Source: Myxococcota bacterium (GTDB lineage: Bacteria; Myxococcota_A; UBA9160; UBA4427). From it: DNA of 37,177 nt. Below, piece after piece: positions 15,241-22,489 of the stretch. Location of the stretch: NCBI GenBank assembly GCA_030748735.1, contig JASMLK010000059.1, positions 1 to 37,177 of the forward strand. Reading direction: 5' to 3'. Position 1 is the stretch's first letter; every line of letters starts with the position of its first letter. The translations under genes and the position numbers were made by a program. A model generated the notes under the pieces. That model saw only the letters and a program-made list of their open reading frames with translations. It did not search any database and was not told the origin of the DNA.

Positions 15241-16437
15241 ATGACCCGAGAAGCTGTCATCGTCGATAGCAAGCGTACGGGCCTTGCCAAGGCCGCGCGC
15301 GGATCGCTCAACATCACCGAACCCGTCGACTACCTCGCCCACACGATTCGCGCCGTGGTGGACGCCGTACCCGGGATCGACGAGAAGCAGATCGAAGACG
15401 TGATCGTCGGCTGCGGCTTCCCCGAAGGCTGCCAGGGCATGAACACGGCGCGCATCGCCGCGATGGCCGCAGGCCTTCCCCTCGACGTCGCTGCGACCAC
15501 CGTCAACCGCTTCTGCTCGAGCGGCTCGCAGGCCGTCATGATGGCCGCGAACGCGATCGTGAACGAAGGCGCCGACATCGCGATCGGCGCGGGCGTCGAA
15601 ACGATCACCATGATGCAAGACGGCACCCAGAACACGACGCGCCTCGCGAACGCCACGGCGCAGAAGCGCTTCCCGGGCCTCTACTTCCCGATGGGCATCA
15701 CGGCCGAGATCGTGGCCGAGCGCTACGGCATCACCCGCGAAGCCCAGGACGAATACTCGCTCCAGAGCCAGCAGCGCTACGCCAAGGCAGCCGAGGCTGG
15801 CTACATCGCCGAAGAGATCGCGCCCATGAAGGTGACCCGCAAGGTCATGAAGAAGGGCGAAGACCCCTACGACGAAGAAGCCGTGCTCGACAGCGACGAG
15901 TGCAACCGCCCCTCGACCACCCTGGAAGGTCTCTCCGGCTTGCAGCCCGTCTTCAAGAAGCCCGAAGAAGGCGGCACCGTCACGGCGGGCAACGCCTCGC
16001 AGCTTTCGGACGGCGCCTCAGCCACCCTCTTGATGTCGGCCGACAAGGCGAAGGAACTCGGCGTCGAACCGCTGGGCATCTACCGCGGTAGTGCAGTGGC
16101 GGGTTGTGCACCCGAAGAGATGGGCATCGGCCCGGTCTTCGCCGTGCCGAAGCTCTTGAAGCGCCACGGCCTTTCGATGAAGGACATCGACATCGTCGAA
16201 CTCAACGAGGCCTTCGCGTCGCAGCTCCTCTACTGCAAGCAGCAGCTCGAGATCCCGGACGACGTGCTCAACCCGCAGGGCGGCTCGATTTCGATCGGCC
16301 ACCCCTTCGGCATGACGGGTTCGCGCATGACGGGCACCCTGCTGCGCCAGCTCAAGCGAGACGGCAAGCGCTACGGCATCGTGACGATGTGCGTGGGCGG
16401 TGGCCAGGGATTCGCTTCACTATTCGAGGCCGTGTGA
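15241..16437 (+). CDS. Acetyl-CoA acyltransferase (thiolase)
   Basis: 398 residues, a normal thiolase length. Cleaves 3-ketoacyl-CoA with CoA to acetyl-CoA (or propionyl-CoA) and a shortened acyl-CoA; it can also run in reverse. The nucleophilic cysteine is C92 in NRFCSSGSQA. The GHPFGMTGSRM motif and the second catalytic Cys in TMCVGGGQG complete the active site, and ELNEAFASQ is the NEAF motif. GAGGAG at 15225-15230 lies 10 nt before the ATG. A strong hairpin follows the stop, which suggests that the gene ends its own transcript. It fits the last step of beta-oxidation with the acyl-CoA dehydrogenases in the window. Confidence 0.95.
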   Translation: MTREAVIVDSKRTGLAKAARGSLNITEPVDYLAHTIRAVVDAVPGIDEKQIEDVIVGCGFPEGCQGMNTARIAAMAAGLPLDVAATTVNRFCSSGSQAVMMAANAIVNEGADIAIGAGVETITMMQDGTQNTTRLANATAQKRFPGLYFPMGITAEIVAERYGITREAQDEYSLQSQQRYAKAAEAGYIAEEIAPMKVTRKVMKKGEDPYDEEAVLDSDECNRPSTTLEGLSGLQPVFKKPEEGGTVTAGNASQLSDGASATLLMSADKAKELGVEPLGIYRGSAVAGCAPEEMGIGPVFAVPKLLKRHGLSMKDIDIVELNEAFASQLLYCKQQLEIPDDVLNPQGGSISIGHPFGMTGSRMTGTLLRQLKRDGKRYGIVTMCVGGGQGFASLFEAV

Positions 16438-16469
16438 TCGCAGCGCGCCAATCCAGCAACGAGTAATAC

Positions 16470-16503
16470 AGCGCCGGGTCGGTCCACGTACCGATCCGGC
16501 GCT
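16470..16503 (+). terminator. 14-bp hairpin after the thiolase gene
   Basis: Two 14-base arms, starting AGCGCCGG and ending CCGGCGCT, pair along their whole length with one G-U pair and enclose a 6-nt loop (16484-16489). It lies 33 bp after the thiolase stop and 47 bp before the next gene. The T-run is weak (only CATTT follows), but the stem is the strongest seen in the window. Confidence 0.65.
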
Positions 16504-16550
16504 GCCATTTCGACTTCGATCCGTGCAGCGCCACAAGCCAGGAGATCCCC

Positions 16551-17492
16551 ATGACCTTCGACAACCGTGTCACCCAGATGCTTGGCGTCGAGATCCCGAT
16601 CGTGCAGGCCCCGATGGGCTGGATCGCGCGTTCACAACTCGCTTCGGCGGTTTCGAACGCCGGCGCCATGGGGATCATCGAAACCTCTTCGGGTGAGATC
16701 GACACCCTGAAGGACGAGATCCGCAAGATGCGCGACCTCACCGACAAGCCCTTCGGCGTGAACATCGCCCAGGCCTTCGTGCGCGACCCGGGGATCGCGC
16801 AGTTCGTGATCGACCAGGGCGTGCGCTTCGTCAGCACGTCGGCCGGCAATCCGATGAAGTACACCGCCACCCTCAAGGAGGCGGGCCTTACGGTCTTTCA
16901 CGTCGTACCCACCCTCGCCGGTGCATTGAAGGCCGTCGAAGCCGGTGTCGACGGTCTGATCGTCGAAGGCGGTGAAGGCGGCGGCTTCAAGAACCCGCGC
17001 GACGTAGCCCTCATGGTGCTGCTGCCGCTGATTCGCTCGAAAGTCGACGTCCCGATCATCGCAGCGGGCGGCATGGTCGACGGTCCCACGATGGCGGGGG
17101 CCTTCGCACTCGGCGCCGAAGGCGTGCAGATGGGCACGCGCATGGTCGCGGCCCTCGAATCCCCGATCCACGACAACTGGAAGAATGCGATCGTCGAGGC
17201 CGACGAGACCGACACCGTCTTCTTGAACCGCTTCCACAGCCCGGGACTGCGCGCCCTGCGCACCGGGCGCAGCGAAGAACTCGAGCGGATGGAAGGCAAC
17301 GTGATGGGCGAGTTCGCCCAGAACGTGATGGACCTCTACTTCGGTGGCGACATGGAAGCGGCGGTGGCCTTATGCGGTCAAGTCGCGGGGCGAATCGACA
17401 GCGTCCGCCCGGTCGCCGACATCATCCGCGAGACCTCCAAGGAATTCTTCGAGGTGATGGATTCGATGGCGGAGAAGTACGTACGCGGGTAG
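16551..17492 (+). CDS. Nitronate monooxygenase-family FMN protein (possibly IpdC-like reductase)
   Basis: 313 residues, a TIM-barrel flavoprotein of the nitronate monooxygenase / 2-nitropropane dioxygenase family. PIVQAPMGWIA (16-26) and AAGGMVDGPT / LGAEGVQMGTR (171-197) form the FMN phosphate and base sites. The catalytic-His motif, usually EAGGH, reads VEGGEGGGFKN here (138-148), so the His is replaced by F146. Such divergent members include steroid-degradation reductases of the IpdC type in actinobacteria, so a role in reducing or oxidising a CoA ester is a real alternative. AGGAG lies 7 nt before the ATG. The gene is convergent with the sulfotransferase gene. Confidence 0.88.
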   Translation: MTFDNRVTQMLGVEIPIVQAPMGWIARSQLASAVSNAGAMGIIETSSGEIDTLKDEIRKMRDLTDKPFGVNIAQAFVRDPGIAQFVIDQGVRFVSTSAGNPMKYTATLKEAGLTVFHVVPTLAGALKAVEAGVDGLIVEGGEGGGFKNPRDVALMVLLPLIRSKVDVPIIAAGGMVDGPTMAGAFALGAEGVQMGTRMVAALESPIHDNWKNAIVEADETDTVFLNRFHSPGLRALRTGRSEELERMEGNVMGEFAQNVMDLYFGGDMEAAVALCGQVAGRIDSVRPVADIIRETSKEFFEVMDSMAEKYVRG

Positions 17493-17514
17493 CCCCGTTG
17501 CCAGTGCCGGCTAC
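17489..17514. terminator. Hairpin overlapping two convergent stop codons
   Basis: GTAGCC and GGCTAC form a 6-bp stem with a 14-nt loop that covers the stop codons of both convergent genes. A bidirectional terminator is possible, but the stem is short. Confidence 0.35.
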
Positions 17515-18686
17515 GTGATGTTGACGCCGAAGTGCTCGATGTAGTTGGCGAAGCGGTCGAGCATGGCCTGGCGGGAGGTTTCGAGCACGCCGAGTGAGTG
17601 GTCGTGTTTGCCGTGCTTGCCCTGTTGGTTGTCGGCATGGTGTTCGCGCATCGCGATTTCGGCCCGGTCGGTCCATTCGATGCCGAAGGAGTCGTAGATG
17701 CGCCTGGCGGCGGCGACCGAGTCGCCGACGAAGTCTTCGAAGTGGAGATCGTAGAACTGGGCGGGGTCGTGCTCGCTGCGGATCTCGATGGCGCGGTCGG
17801 CTGCCGCAGCCCAGCTCTCCATCTGCTCCTGCACGATGTCCTCGTGGTCGACTGCATTGCAGTTGAGCTTGCGGAAACCCGCGATCAGGCTCGCGTAGGA
17901 CGACAGCACGTTCGACGGGTCGCGATGGGTCCAGATCACGCGCGCGTCCGGGTAGATTTCTAGGAACGAGCGCAGGTGCTTCATGTGCACCGGGTACTTG
18001 ATCAGCCAGGGCATCTCGGGCTGAGTCGAGCCGATCAGCTGCAGCAGTTTCTTGTGCCGGCGATAGGTTTCGACCAGCGACTTCTGCTTGTACCACTCGA
18101 GGTAGTGCGGGACGCGCGTGGCCCCTTCCCAGTAGTCGTCGGTGAAGTTCTGCGCCATCAGGTGGCCGCATTCCTCGGGCCAATCGGGAGACATGAAGTG
18201 GATCGCCTTCAGGCTCGGGTCGATCTCATACGTCATGTCGATCGCGCCCTTCGACTGCTGGTAGTCGGGGTGGTCCTGCCAGGTGTCTTCCGGCGGACGC
18301 GGTTGGGGATGCTCGGACAGCCAGTACGGCAGGAACTGACGATCGGGATCCGACCCCAGCAGGTAGTGGAGCGCGGTGCTGCCCGTGCGCACGAGCCCGG
18401 TGATCACCAGGGGCTTTTCGATCGGGATGTCGAGGACCGAGGGATCGTCCTTCCACGCCTGCTCAGCGAGTAACCGGCGCTTCAGCACGTGGACCATCTT
18501 CATCTTCGAAGACATGACACCCATGGGCGAAAGATCGCAATCCATGTCGTACTGCTCGAGCAACACCTTCAGGCCTTCGAGGTAGTGCTCGTCCCCGAAG
18601 TCGTCGAGACCGGTCTCTTCGCGAGCGATGTCGTGAAGGGGTTCGAGCCAGTCGACCGCGCGATCGTACTTGTCGAGTCGTTGCAT
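17511..18686 (-). CDS. Sulfotransferase family protein (PAPS-dependent)
   Basis: 391 residues. Transfers a sulfonate group from PAPS to a hydroxyl group of a small molecule or lipid. The 5'-phosphosulfate loop is GLVRTGSTALHYLL (97-110), and the 3'-phosphate site is WTHRDPSNVLSSYASL (about 252-267). A long N-terminal helical segment precedes the loop, as in the Stf3-like bacterial subgroup. It is the second gene of a leftward pair, 24 bp after the phosphotransferase stop, so both probably act on the same kind of alcohol. The C-terminus has a His/Lys-rich patch, NQQGKHGKHDHS. The acceptor is unknown. Confidence 0.92.
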   Translation of the reverse strand: MQRLDKYDRAVDWLEPLHDIAREETGLDDFGDEHYLEGLKVLLEQYDMDCDLSPMGVMSSKMKMVHVLKRRLLAEQAWKDDPSVLDIPIEKPLVITGLVRTGSTALHYLLGSDPDRQFLPYWLSEHPQPRPPEDTWQDHPDYQQSKGAIDMTYEIDPSLKAIHFMSPDWPEECGHLMAQNFTDDYWEGATRVPHYLEWYKQKSLVETYRRHKKLLQLIGSTQPEMPWLIKYPVHMKHLRSFLEIYPDARVIWTHRDPSNVLSSYASLIAGFRKLNCNAVDHEDIVQEQMESWAAAADRAIEIRSEHDPAQFYDLHFEDFVGDSVAAARRIYDSFGIEWTDRAEIAMREHHADNQQGKHGKHDHSLGVLETSRQAMLDRFANYIEHFGVNIT

Positions 18687-18710
18687 GGGGGGATGACCTT
18701 TCGTTCCGGG

Positions 18711-19793
18711 CTAGAGCACACCGAGGGTTTCGAGTTGCTTGCGGTGCAGCAGCGAAACGGGGTTGTCGACTTCGAAGTTCACTTCCTTCGGCAGCGCCTC
18801 GTAGTGCTTCAACTGCTTGCCGAGCGCGATCAGGATCACGCTGAAGCGCATGCCGGCCAGGATCTCGTAGTAGGCCACATGTTCCGCGCTCCGCCCACTC
18901 TTCTGTTCGTAGTACGCGATCGTGTCTTCGCGGTCCCGGAAGCCCGGCAGGTTCGGAATGCCGTTGCCTTCGGTGTGATAGCGACTCAGGAAGAGCCCCC
19001 AGGCGAGGTCCATCATGGGATCGCCCAGGCGCGCCATTTCCCAGTCGATCACGGCGACACACTTCGGGCCGTGGAAGATCATGTTGCCGACACGCGCGTC
19101 GCCCCATACGAGACTCGGCGTTTCGGGTTGTGGCGGCTTGTTGGCGCCCAACCACTCGAGCCCAGCTTCGACGTAGGGGTGGACGTCGCCGTCACTGGTC
19201 CAGCGGTAGAAGTTCTCGTAGTAAGCGAGTTCCTGGTCGAGGGGCGTGGGACCGAGTTCGGGCTTCGCCAGGAAGTCGAGCCCGAGCTTTGCGGGGTCGA
19301 GGGCATGGATCTCGACCAGGATGTCGACGTAGCCATCCCACATGCTTCGCTGGTCCGCTTCGGAGAGTTCCTTCACCCAACCCTCGGCGGTATAGGGCGG
19401 GTTGTCGGCGGGGCATTGCCCCGGAACCCTGCCCATCAAGTAGAACGGTTGGCCGATCACGTCTCCAGTGCGCTGTTCGTAGAGCATCTCGGGTACGGGC
19501 ACGCGGGTATCCCACAAGGCCTTCATGACGCCGAACTGTGCGGGCAAATCGTATTCGGGAAAGAGCTGAAAGCCGCTCGGATGGATGCGTGCGACGAGGC
19601 CCCGCTCGATGTACATGCCGTCACTGCGGTAGCTGAGATCGAAGATCAGGGTGTCGCTCGAAAAGCCGGTCGCGCCCGGCCCGGCAAGCGGGCCCACGTT
19701 CACGTCGGTCGCGTCGTCCGGGAGGACTGCGGGAATCCAATCCTGCAACTGGGCTCTGGTCTGCTCGAGATCACGACCAATCGGTGCGGGCAT
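18711..19793 (-). CDS. ACAD10/11-like phosphotransferase (APH/choline-kinase fold)
   Basis: 360 residues with a protein-kinase-like fold. The catalytic loop is LVWGDARVGNMIF (228-240), with D232 and N237. The metal-binding block is VIDWEMARLGDPMMDLAW (248-265), with D250. This DWE..RLGDP.MDLAW pattern marks the subgroup related to the N-terminal domain of ACAD10/11 and to LvaA of levulinate catabolism, which phosphorylate hydroxyacyl-CoAs so that phosphate can then be eliminated. Such a role fits the acyl-CoA dehydrogenases nearby. GGAGAG lies 6 nt before the ATG at 19793. It is transcribed before the sulfotransferase and divergently from the SDR. Antibiotic resistance is unlikely. Confidence 0.9.
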   Translation of the reverse strand: MPAPIGRDLEQTRAQLQDWIPAVLPDDATDVNVGPLAGPGATGFSSDTLIFDLSYRSDGMYIERGLVARIHPSGFQLFPEYDLPAQFGVMKALWDTRVPVPEMLYEQRTGDVIGQPFYLMGRVPGQCPADNPPYTAEGWVKELSEADQRSMWDGYVDILVEIHALDPAKLGLDFLAKPELGPTPLDQELAYYENFYRWTSDGDVHPYVEAGLEWLGANKPPQPETPSLVWGDARVGNMIFHGPKCVAVIDWEMARLGDPMMDLAWGLFLSRYHTEGNGIPNLPGFRDREDTIAYYEQKSGRSAEHVAYYEILAGMRFSVILIALGKQLKHYEALPKEVNFEVDNPVSLLHRKQLETLGVL

Positions 19794-19916
19794 CGATGGC
19801 TCTCCATGTATCGACCGAGCGCGGGTCGAGACGCGCGAAATTAGCTCGCCTCTGCGCACTCTCGCGATCGCGTATGCTCGCATTCCCCGCCCGGCACGAC
19901 GAGAGGAACGAAAGCG

Positions 19917-20738
19917 ATGCAGGAATTCTACGGAAGGGTCGCCGTCGTGACCGGTGCCGCTAGCGGCATCGGCGCAGGGCTCGCACGGACCTTTGCGGCC
20001 GAGGGCATGAAGGTTGTCGTTTCGGACATCGAAGGCGACAAGGCCGAGCGCGTGAGTGCCGAGCTCCGAGAGCAAGGTGTCGAATCGATCGCCGTGCAGA
20101 CCGACGTTGGTGATCGCGCGGCGGTCGAGGCCCTCGCAGACGAAACGTTCCGCAGCTTCGGCGGCGCCCATCTGGTCTGCAACAACGCCGGCGTCTGTCT
20201 CGGTGCGTCCGCACACGAATCCACCGACGCCGACTGGGAATGGCTCTTCCGCGTGAACGTCCACGGGGTGATCCACGGCTGCCAGGCCTTCATTCCGCGC
20301 ATGATCGAACAAGGCGAAGGCGGCCACATCGTCAACACCGCATCGATCGGTGGCCTGCTACCCGCTGGCCCGATCCTCGGCGTCTACACCGCCACCAAAG
20401 CCGCGGTCGTGGGCATTTCGGAGTCGTATGCGAATTCGATCGAACCCCACGGAATCGGCCTCTCGATCCTCTGCCCCGCCTTCGTCGCCACCGACCTGAT
20501 CAACGCCGAACGCAACCGCCCCGCCGATCTCGGCACGCGGGCGGGCGAACTCGAAGACATCCTGGGCGGCGGCTTCGAAGACGGGATGACGCCCGAGACG
20601 CTCGGGCAGTGGGTGCTGCGCGCGGTGCGCGAGGAGCGCCGCTTCATCTTCAGCCACCCCGACATGCGCCCGGCCGTGCAAGACCATTTCGATCAGATTC
20701 TCGCGGACTTCGACTGGGCCGAGAAACAATCGCTTTAG
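19917..20738 (+). CDS. Short-chain dehydrogenase/reductase (SDR)
   Basis: 273 residues, a classical-to-extended size SDR. Cofactor motif TGAASGIG (12-19) and NNAG (89-92) are present; the catalytic set is S143, Y157 and K161 (YTATK). D37 after the second strand (VVVSDIEG) favours NAD(H) over NADP(H). A C-terminal extension (about 200-273) carries an amphipathic substrate lid. It oxidises or reduces a hydroxyl/ketone pair in lipid metabolism. AGAGGAA lies about 8 nt before the ATG. It is divergent from the phosphotransferase with a shared 123-bp gap, and convergent with the Gre-like gene. Confidence 0.92.
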   Translation: MQEFYGRVAVVTGAASGIGAGLARTFAAEGMKVVVSDIEGDKAERVSAELREQGVESIAVQTDVGDRAAVEALADETFRSFGGAHLVCNNAGVCLGASAHESTDADWEWLFRVNVHGVIHGCQAFIPRMIEQGEGGHIVNTASIGGLLPAGPILGVYTATKAAVVGISESYANSIEPHGIGLSILCPAFVATDLINAERNRPADLGTRAGELEDILGGGFEDGMTPETLGQWVLRAVREERRFIFSHPDMRPAVQDHFDQILADFDWAEKQSL

Positions 20739-20779
20739 GGTTTGCACCGGGGCCGTCGGCGATCGGACTGCCCACCCGC

Positions 20780-21298
20780 TCAGGCGATGTCGACGACCGA
20801 CCATTCACGGTCGCGCCCGGCGACCACGACCTCGACGTCGTCGCCCACGCTGGCGCCGATGAGCGCCCGCCCGACCGGTGAGTCGGGACCGATCACCGAG
20901 ATGAAGCCATCCCCACCCGGCCCGCTGAGCTCGGTGCCCGCGCCAACCGGCAGCAGGAACAGGGTGCGCTCTTCGTCGCCGTCGTCCCCTTCGACGCTCA
21001 CGTCGATCATCGCTCCCAGCGCGACCTTCGCCGAACGCGGGAAGGCCGGTACGCCACCGCTCGCGAACTGGATCAGGGTGTCGAGTTCGCGCGCTGCGCG
21101 CTGGCGTCGCTTGCGATGGCCCCCGGCCATCCGTCCGGGATCGACGGCCGCCTTCGCGTCGTCGCGGTTGCGCGCCTGCTTGCGCACTTCGTCGGCCGCC
21201 GTTGCCGCGTTGACTTCGGCTTCACCGGCGGAAGCGATCGCTTCTTGATAGTGCTGCTTCAATGCATCGACGAAGAAGGCTTTGCGGTCGATCGTCAT
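20780..21298 (-). CDS. Atypical GreA/GreB-family protein
   Basis: 172 residues. The C-terminal FKBP-like domain is clear: GFISVIGPDSPVGRALIGAS then VGDDVEV (131-157) is the Gre signature that binds RNA polymerase near the secondary channel. The N-terminal coiled coil (about 8-78) is present, but the hairpin tip, DLSENAEY in true GreA, is replaced by RDDAKAAVDPGRMAGG and basic residues (HRKRRQR), so transcript-cleavage activity is doubtful. It may instead modulate polymerase like other tip-less Gre-fold factors. Its ATG overlaps the stop of the upstream acyl-CoA dehydrogenase (ATGA), so it is cotranslated with a metabolic enzyme, which is unusual. Confidence 0.85.
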   Translation of the reverse strand: MTIDRKAFFVDALKQHYQEAIASAGEAEVNAATAADEVRKQARNRDDAKAAVDPGRMAGGHRKRRQRAARELDTLIQFASGGVPAFPRSAKVALGAMIDVSVEGDDGDEERTLFLLPVGAGTELSGPGGDGFISVIGPDSPVGRALIGASVGDDVEVVVAGRDREWSVVDIA

Positions 21299-22425
21299 GC
21301 GTTCGCGCTGAACTCGCGCGCGATCCCCTCGCCGAGCCTGGCGGTCAGCTGCGCGGTCGACCCCATCGCAAGTTCCAGCTGCTTCGCCCACAGGCAATAG
21401 CGGAAGAGCGGATAGTCGCGATCGACACCGATCCCGCCGTGCAGATGCTGCGCGGCGTGGCTCACCCGGTGGGTCACGTCGCCCACCCACATCTTGGCGA
21501 TCGTGACTTCGTCGTCGGCCGGGCGATCCTCATTCAGGAGTGACACCGCCTGCTGGGCGAGCAACCTCAGGCACTCGCTGTCGATGTAGCAATTGGCGGC
21601 CCGCTGACCGACTGCCTGGAAGGTGGCGATCTTCACGCCGAACTGTTCACGCTCGGCCGTGTATTCCGCGGTCATGCGCGTCATTCGATCGACGACGCCA
21701 GCCGCCATCATGCAATTGGCTGCCGCTGTGCGCTGGCTGATCCAATGCAGCACACGCGCCCCCTCCTCGGGGCCAGCGAGGATGTCGTTCGAAGCGACAT
21801 GCGCAGCGTCGAGCCTGACTTCGAACTGCGGCTCACCCGCGGTCGAGTTCTGGCGCGCCAGTGCGACACCCTCGGCCTGCGGATCAACGAGGAAGAGACC
21901 GACGCCCCCGTCCTGCTGCGCGGCCATGACGATGCGCTCGGCGCGGTTCGCGAAGGGCACGCAGGTCTTGATGCCATCGAGCACGACGCCCTCACCTTCG
22001 ACCTTCGCACGAGCAAGTGGGCGTTCTGGGTCTTCGTTCAGGGGTTCGATCAACGCCGCGGAGAGCATCGTCTCGCCGCTCACGACCCCCGGTAGCAGAC
22101 GCTGCTTCTGTTCGTCCGTGCCGAAGCGATCGATCGCCATGCCAGCGCTCACGAGCACGGGGATCACCGGGGCCGGCGCGACACTCCGCCCGACCTCCTC
22201 GACGAGCAGACATAGGCTTTCGTAACCCAGCGCCATGCCGCCCTGCTCTTCACCGATCGCGATGCCGAGCAGCCCCGCTTCCGCGAGATCGGCCCAGAGC
22301 TTTTCGTCGAAACGTTCGTCGCCCGCCTCGATGTCACGCAGGTGCTCGTTGGTCGTCTGGTCCCCGAGGATCTGGCGCGCCAGGTTCTGGAGTTCGATTT
22401 GTTCGTCGCTGAGTGAAAAGTCCAT
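21295..22425 (-). CDS. Acyl-CoA dehydrogenase, probable non-catalytic partner subunit
   Basis: 376 residues, an acyl-CoA dehydrogenase fold with the expected C-terminal segments EYTAEREQFGVKIATFQA and HLHGGIGVDRDYPLFRY. The medium-chain catalytic position (YEGT) reads MGST, and the isovaleryl-type position lies in LHWISQRTAAANCMM without a glutamate. It therefore appears inactive alone and is probably the second subunit beside the gene 64 bp upstream. Its stop overlaps the start of the Gre-like gene by four bases. This repeats the architecture seen at the left end of the window. A role in CoA-ester dehydrogenation of branched or polycyclic acyl chains is inferred from FadE pairs in steroid catabolism. 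Confidence 0.9.
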   Translation of the reverse strand: MDFSLSDEQIELQNLARQILGDQTTNEHLRDIEAGDERFDEKLWADLAEAGLLGIAIGEEQGGMALGYESLCLLVEEVGRSVAPAPVIPVLVSAGMAIDRFGTDEQKQRLLPGVVSGETMLSAALIEPLNEDPERPLARAKVEGEGVVLDGIKTCVPFANRAERIVMAAQQDGGVGLFLVDPQAEGVALARQNSTAGEPQFEVRLDAAHVASNDILAGPEEGARVLHWISQRTAAANCMMAAGVVDRMTRMTAEYTAEREQFGVKIATFQAVGQRAANCYIDSECLRLLAQQAVSLLNEDRPADDEVTIAKMWVGDVTHRVSHAAQHLHGGIGVDRDYPLFRYCLWAKQLELAMGSTAQLTARLGEGIAREFSANA

Positions 22426-22489
22426 CTTCTTCTTCCGCTGTTTTCGCTGTCGCGCGCATTGCGCGCGGCCGTGTTCGAAGCGAGCCGCG

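Noticed and set aside
18711..19793. Phosphotransferase considered as an aminoglycoside resistance gene
   Set aside because: Motif details (DWE..RLGDP) match the lipid-metabolism subgroup and the neighbours are catabolic, not resistance or mobile genes.
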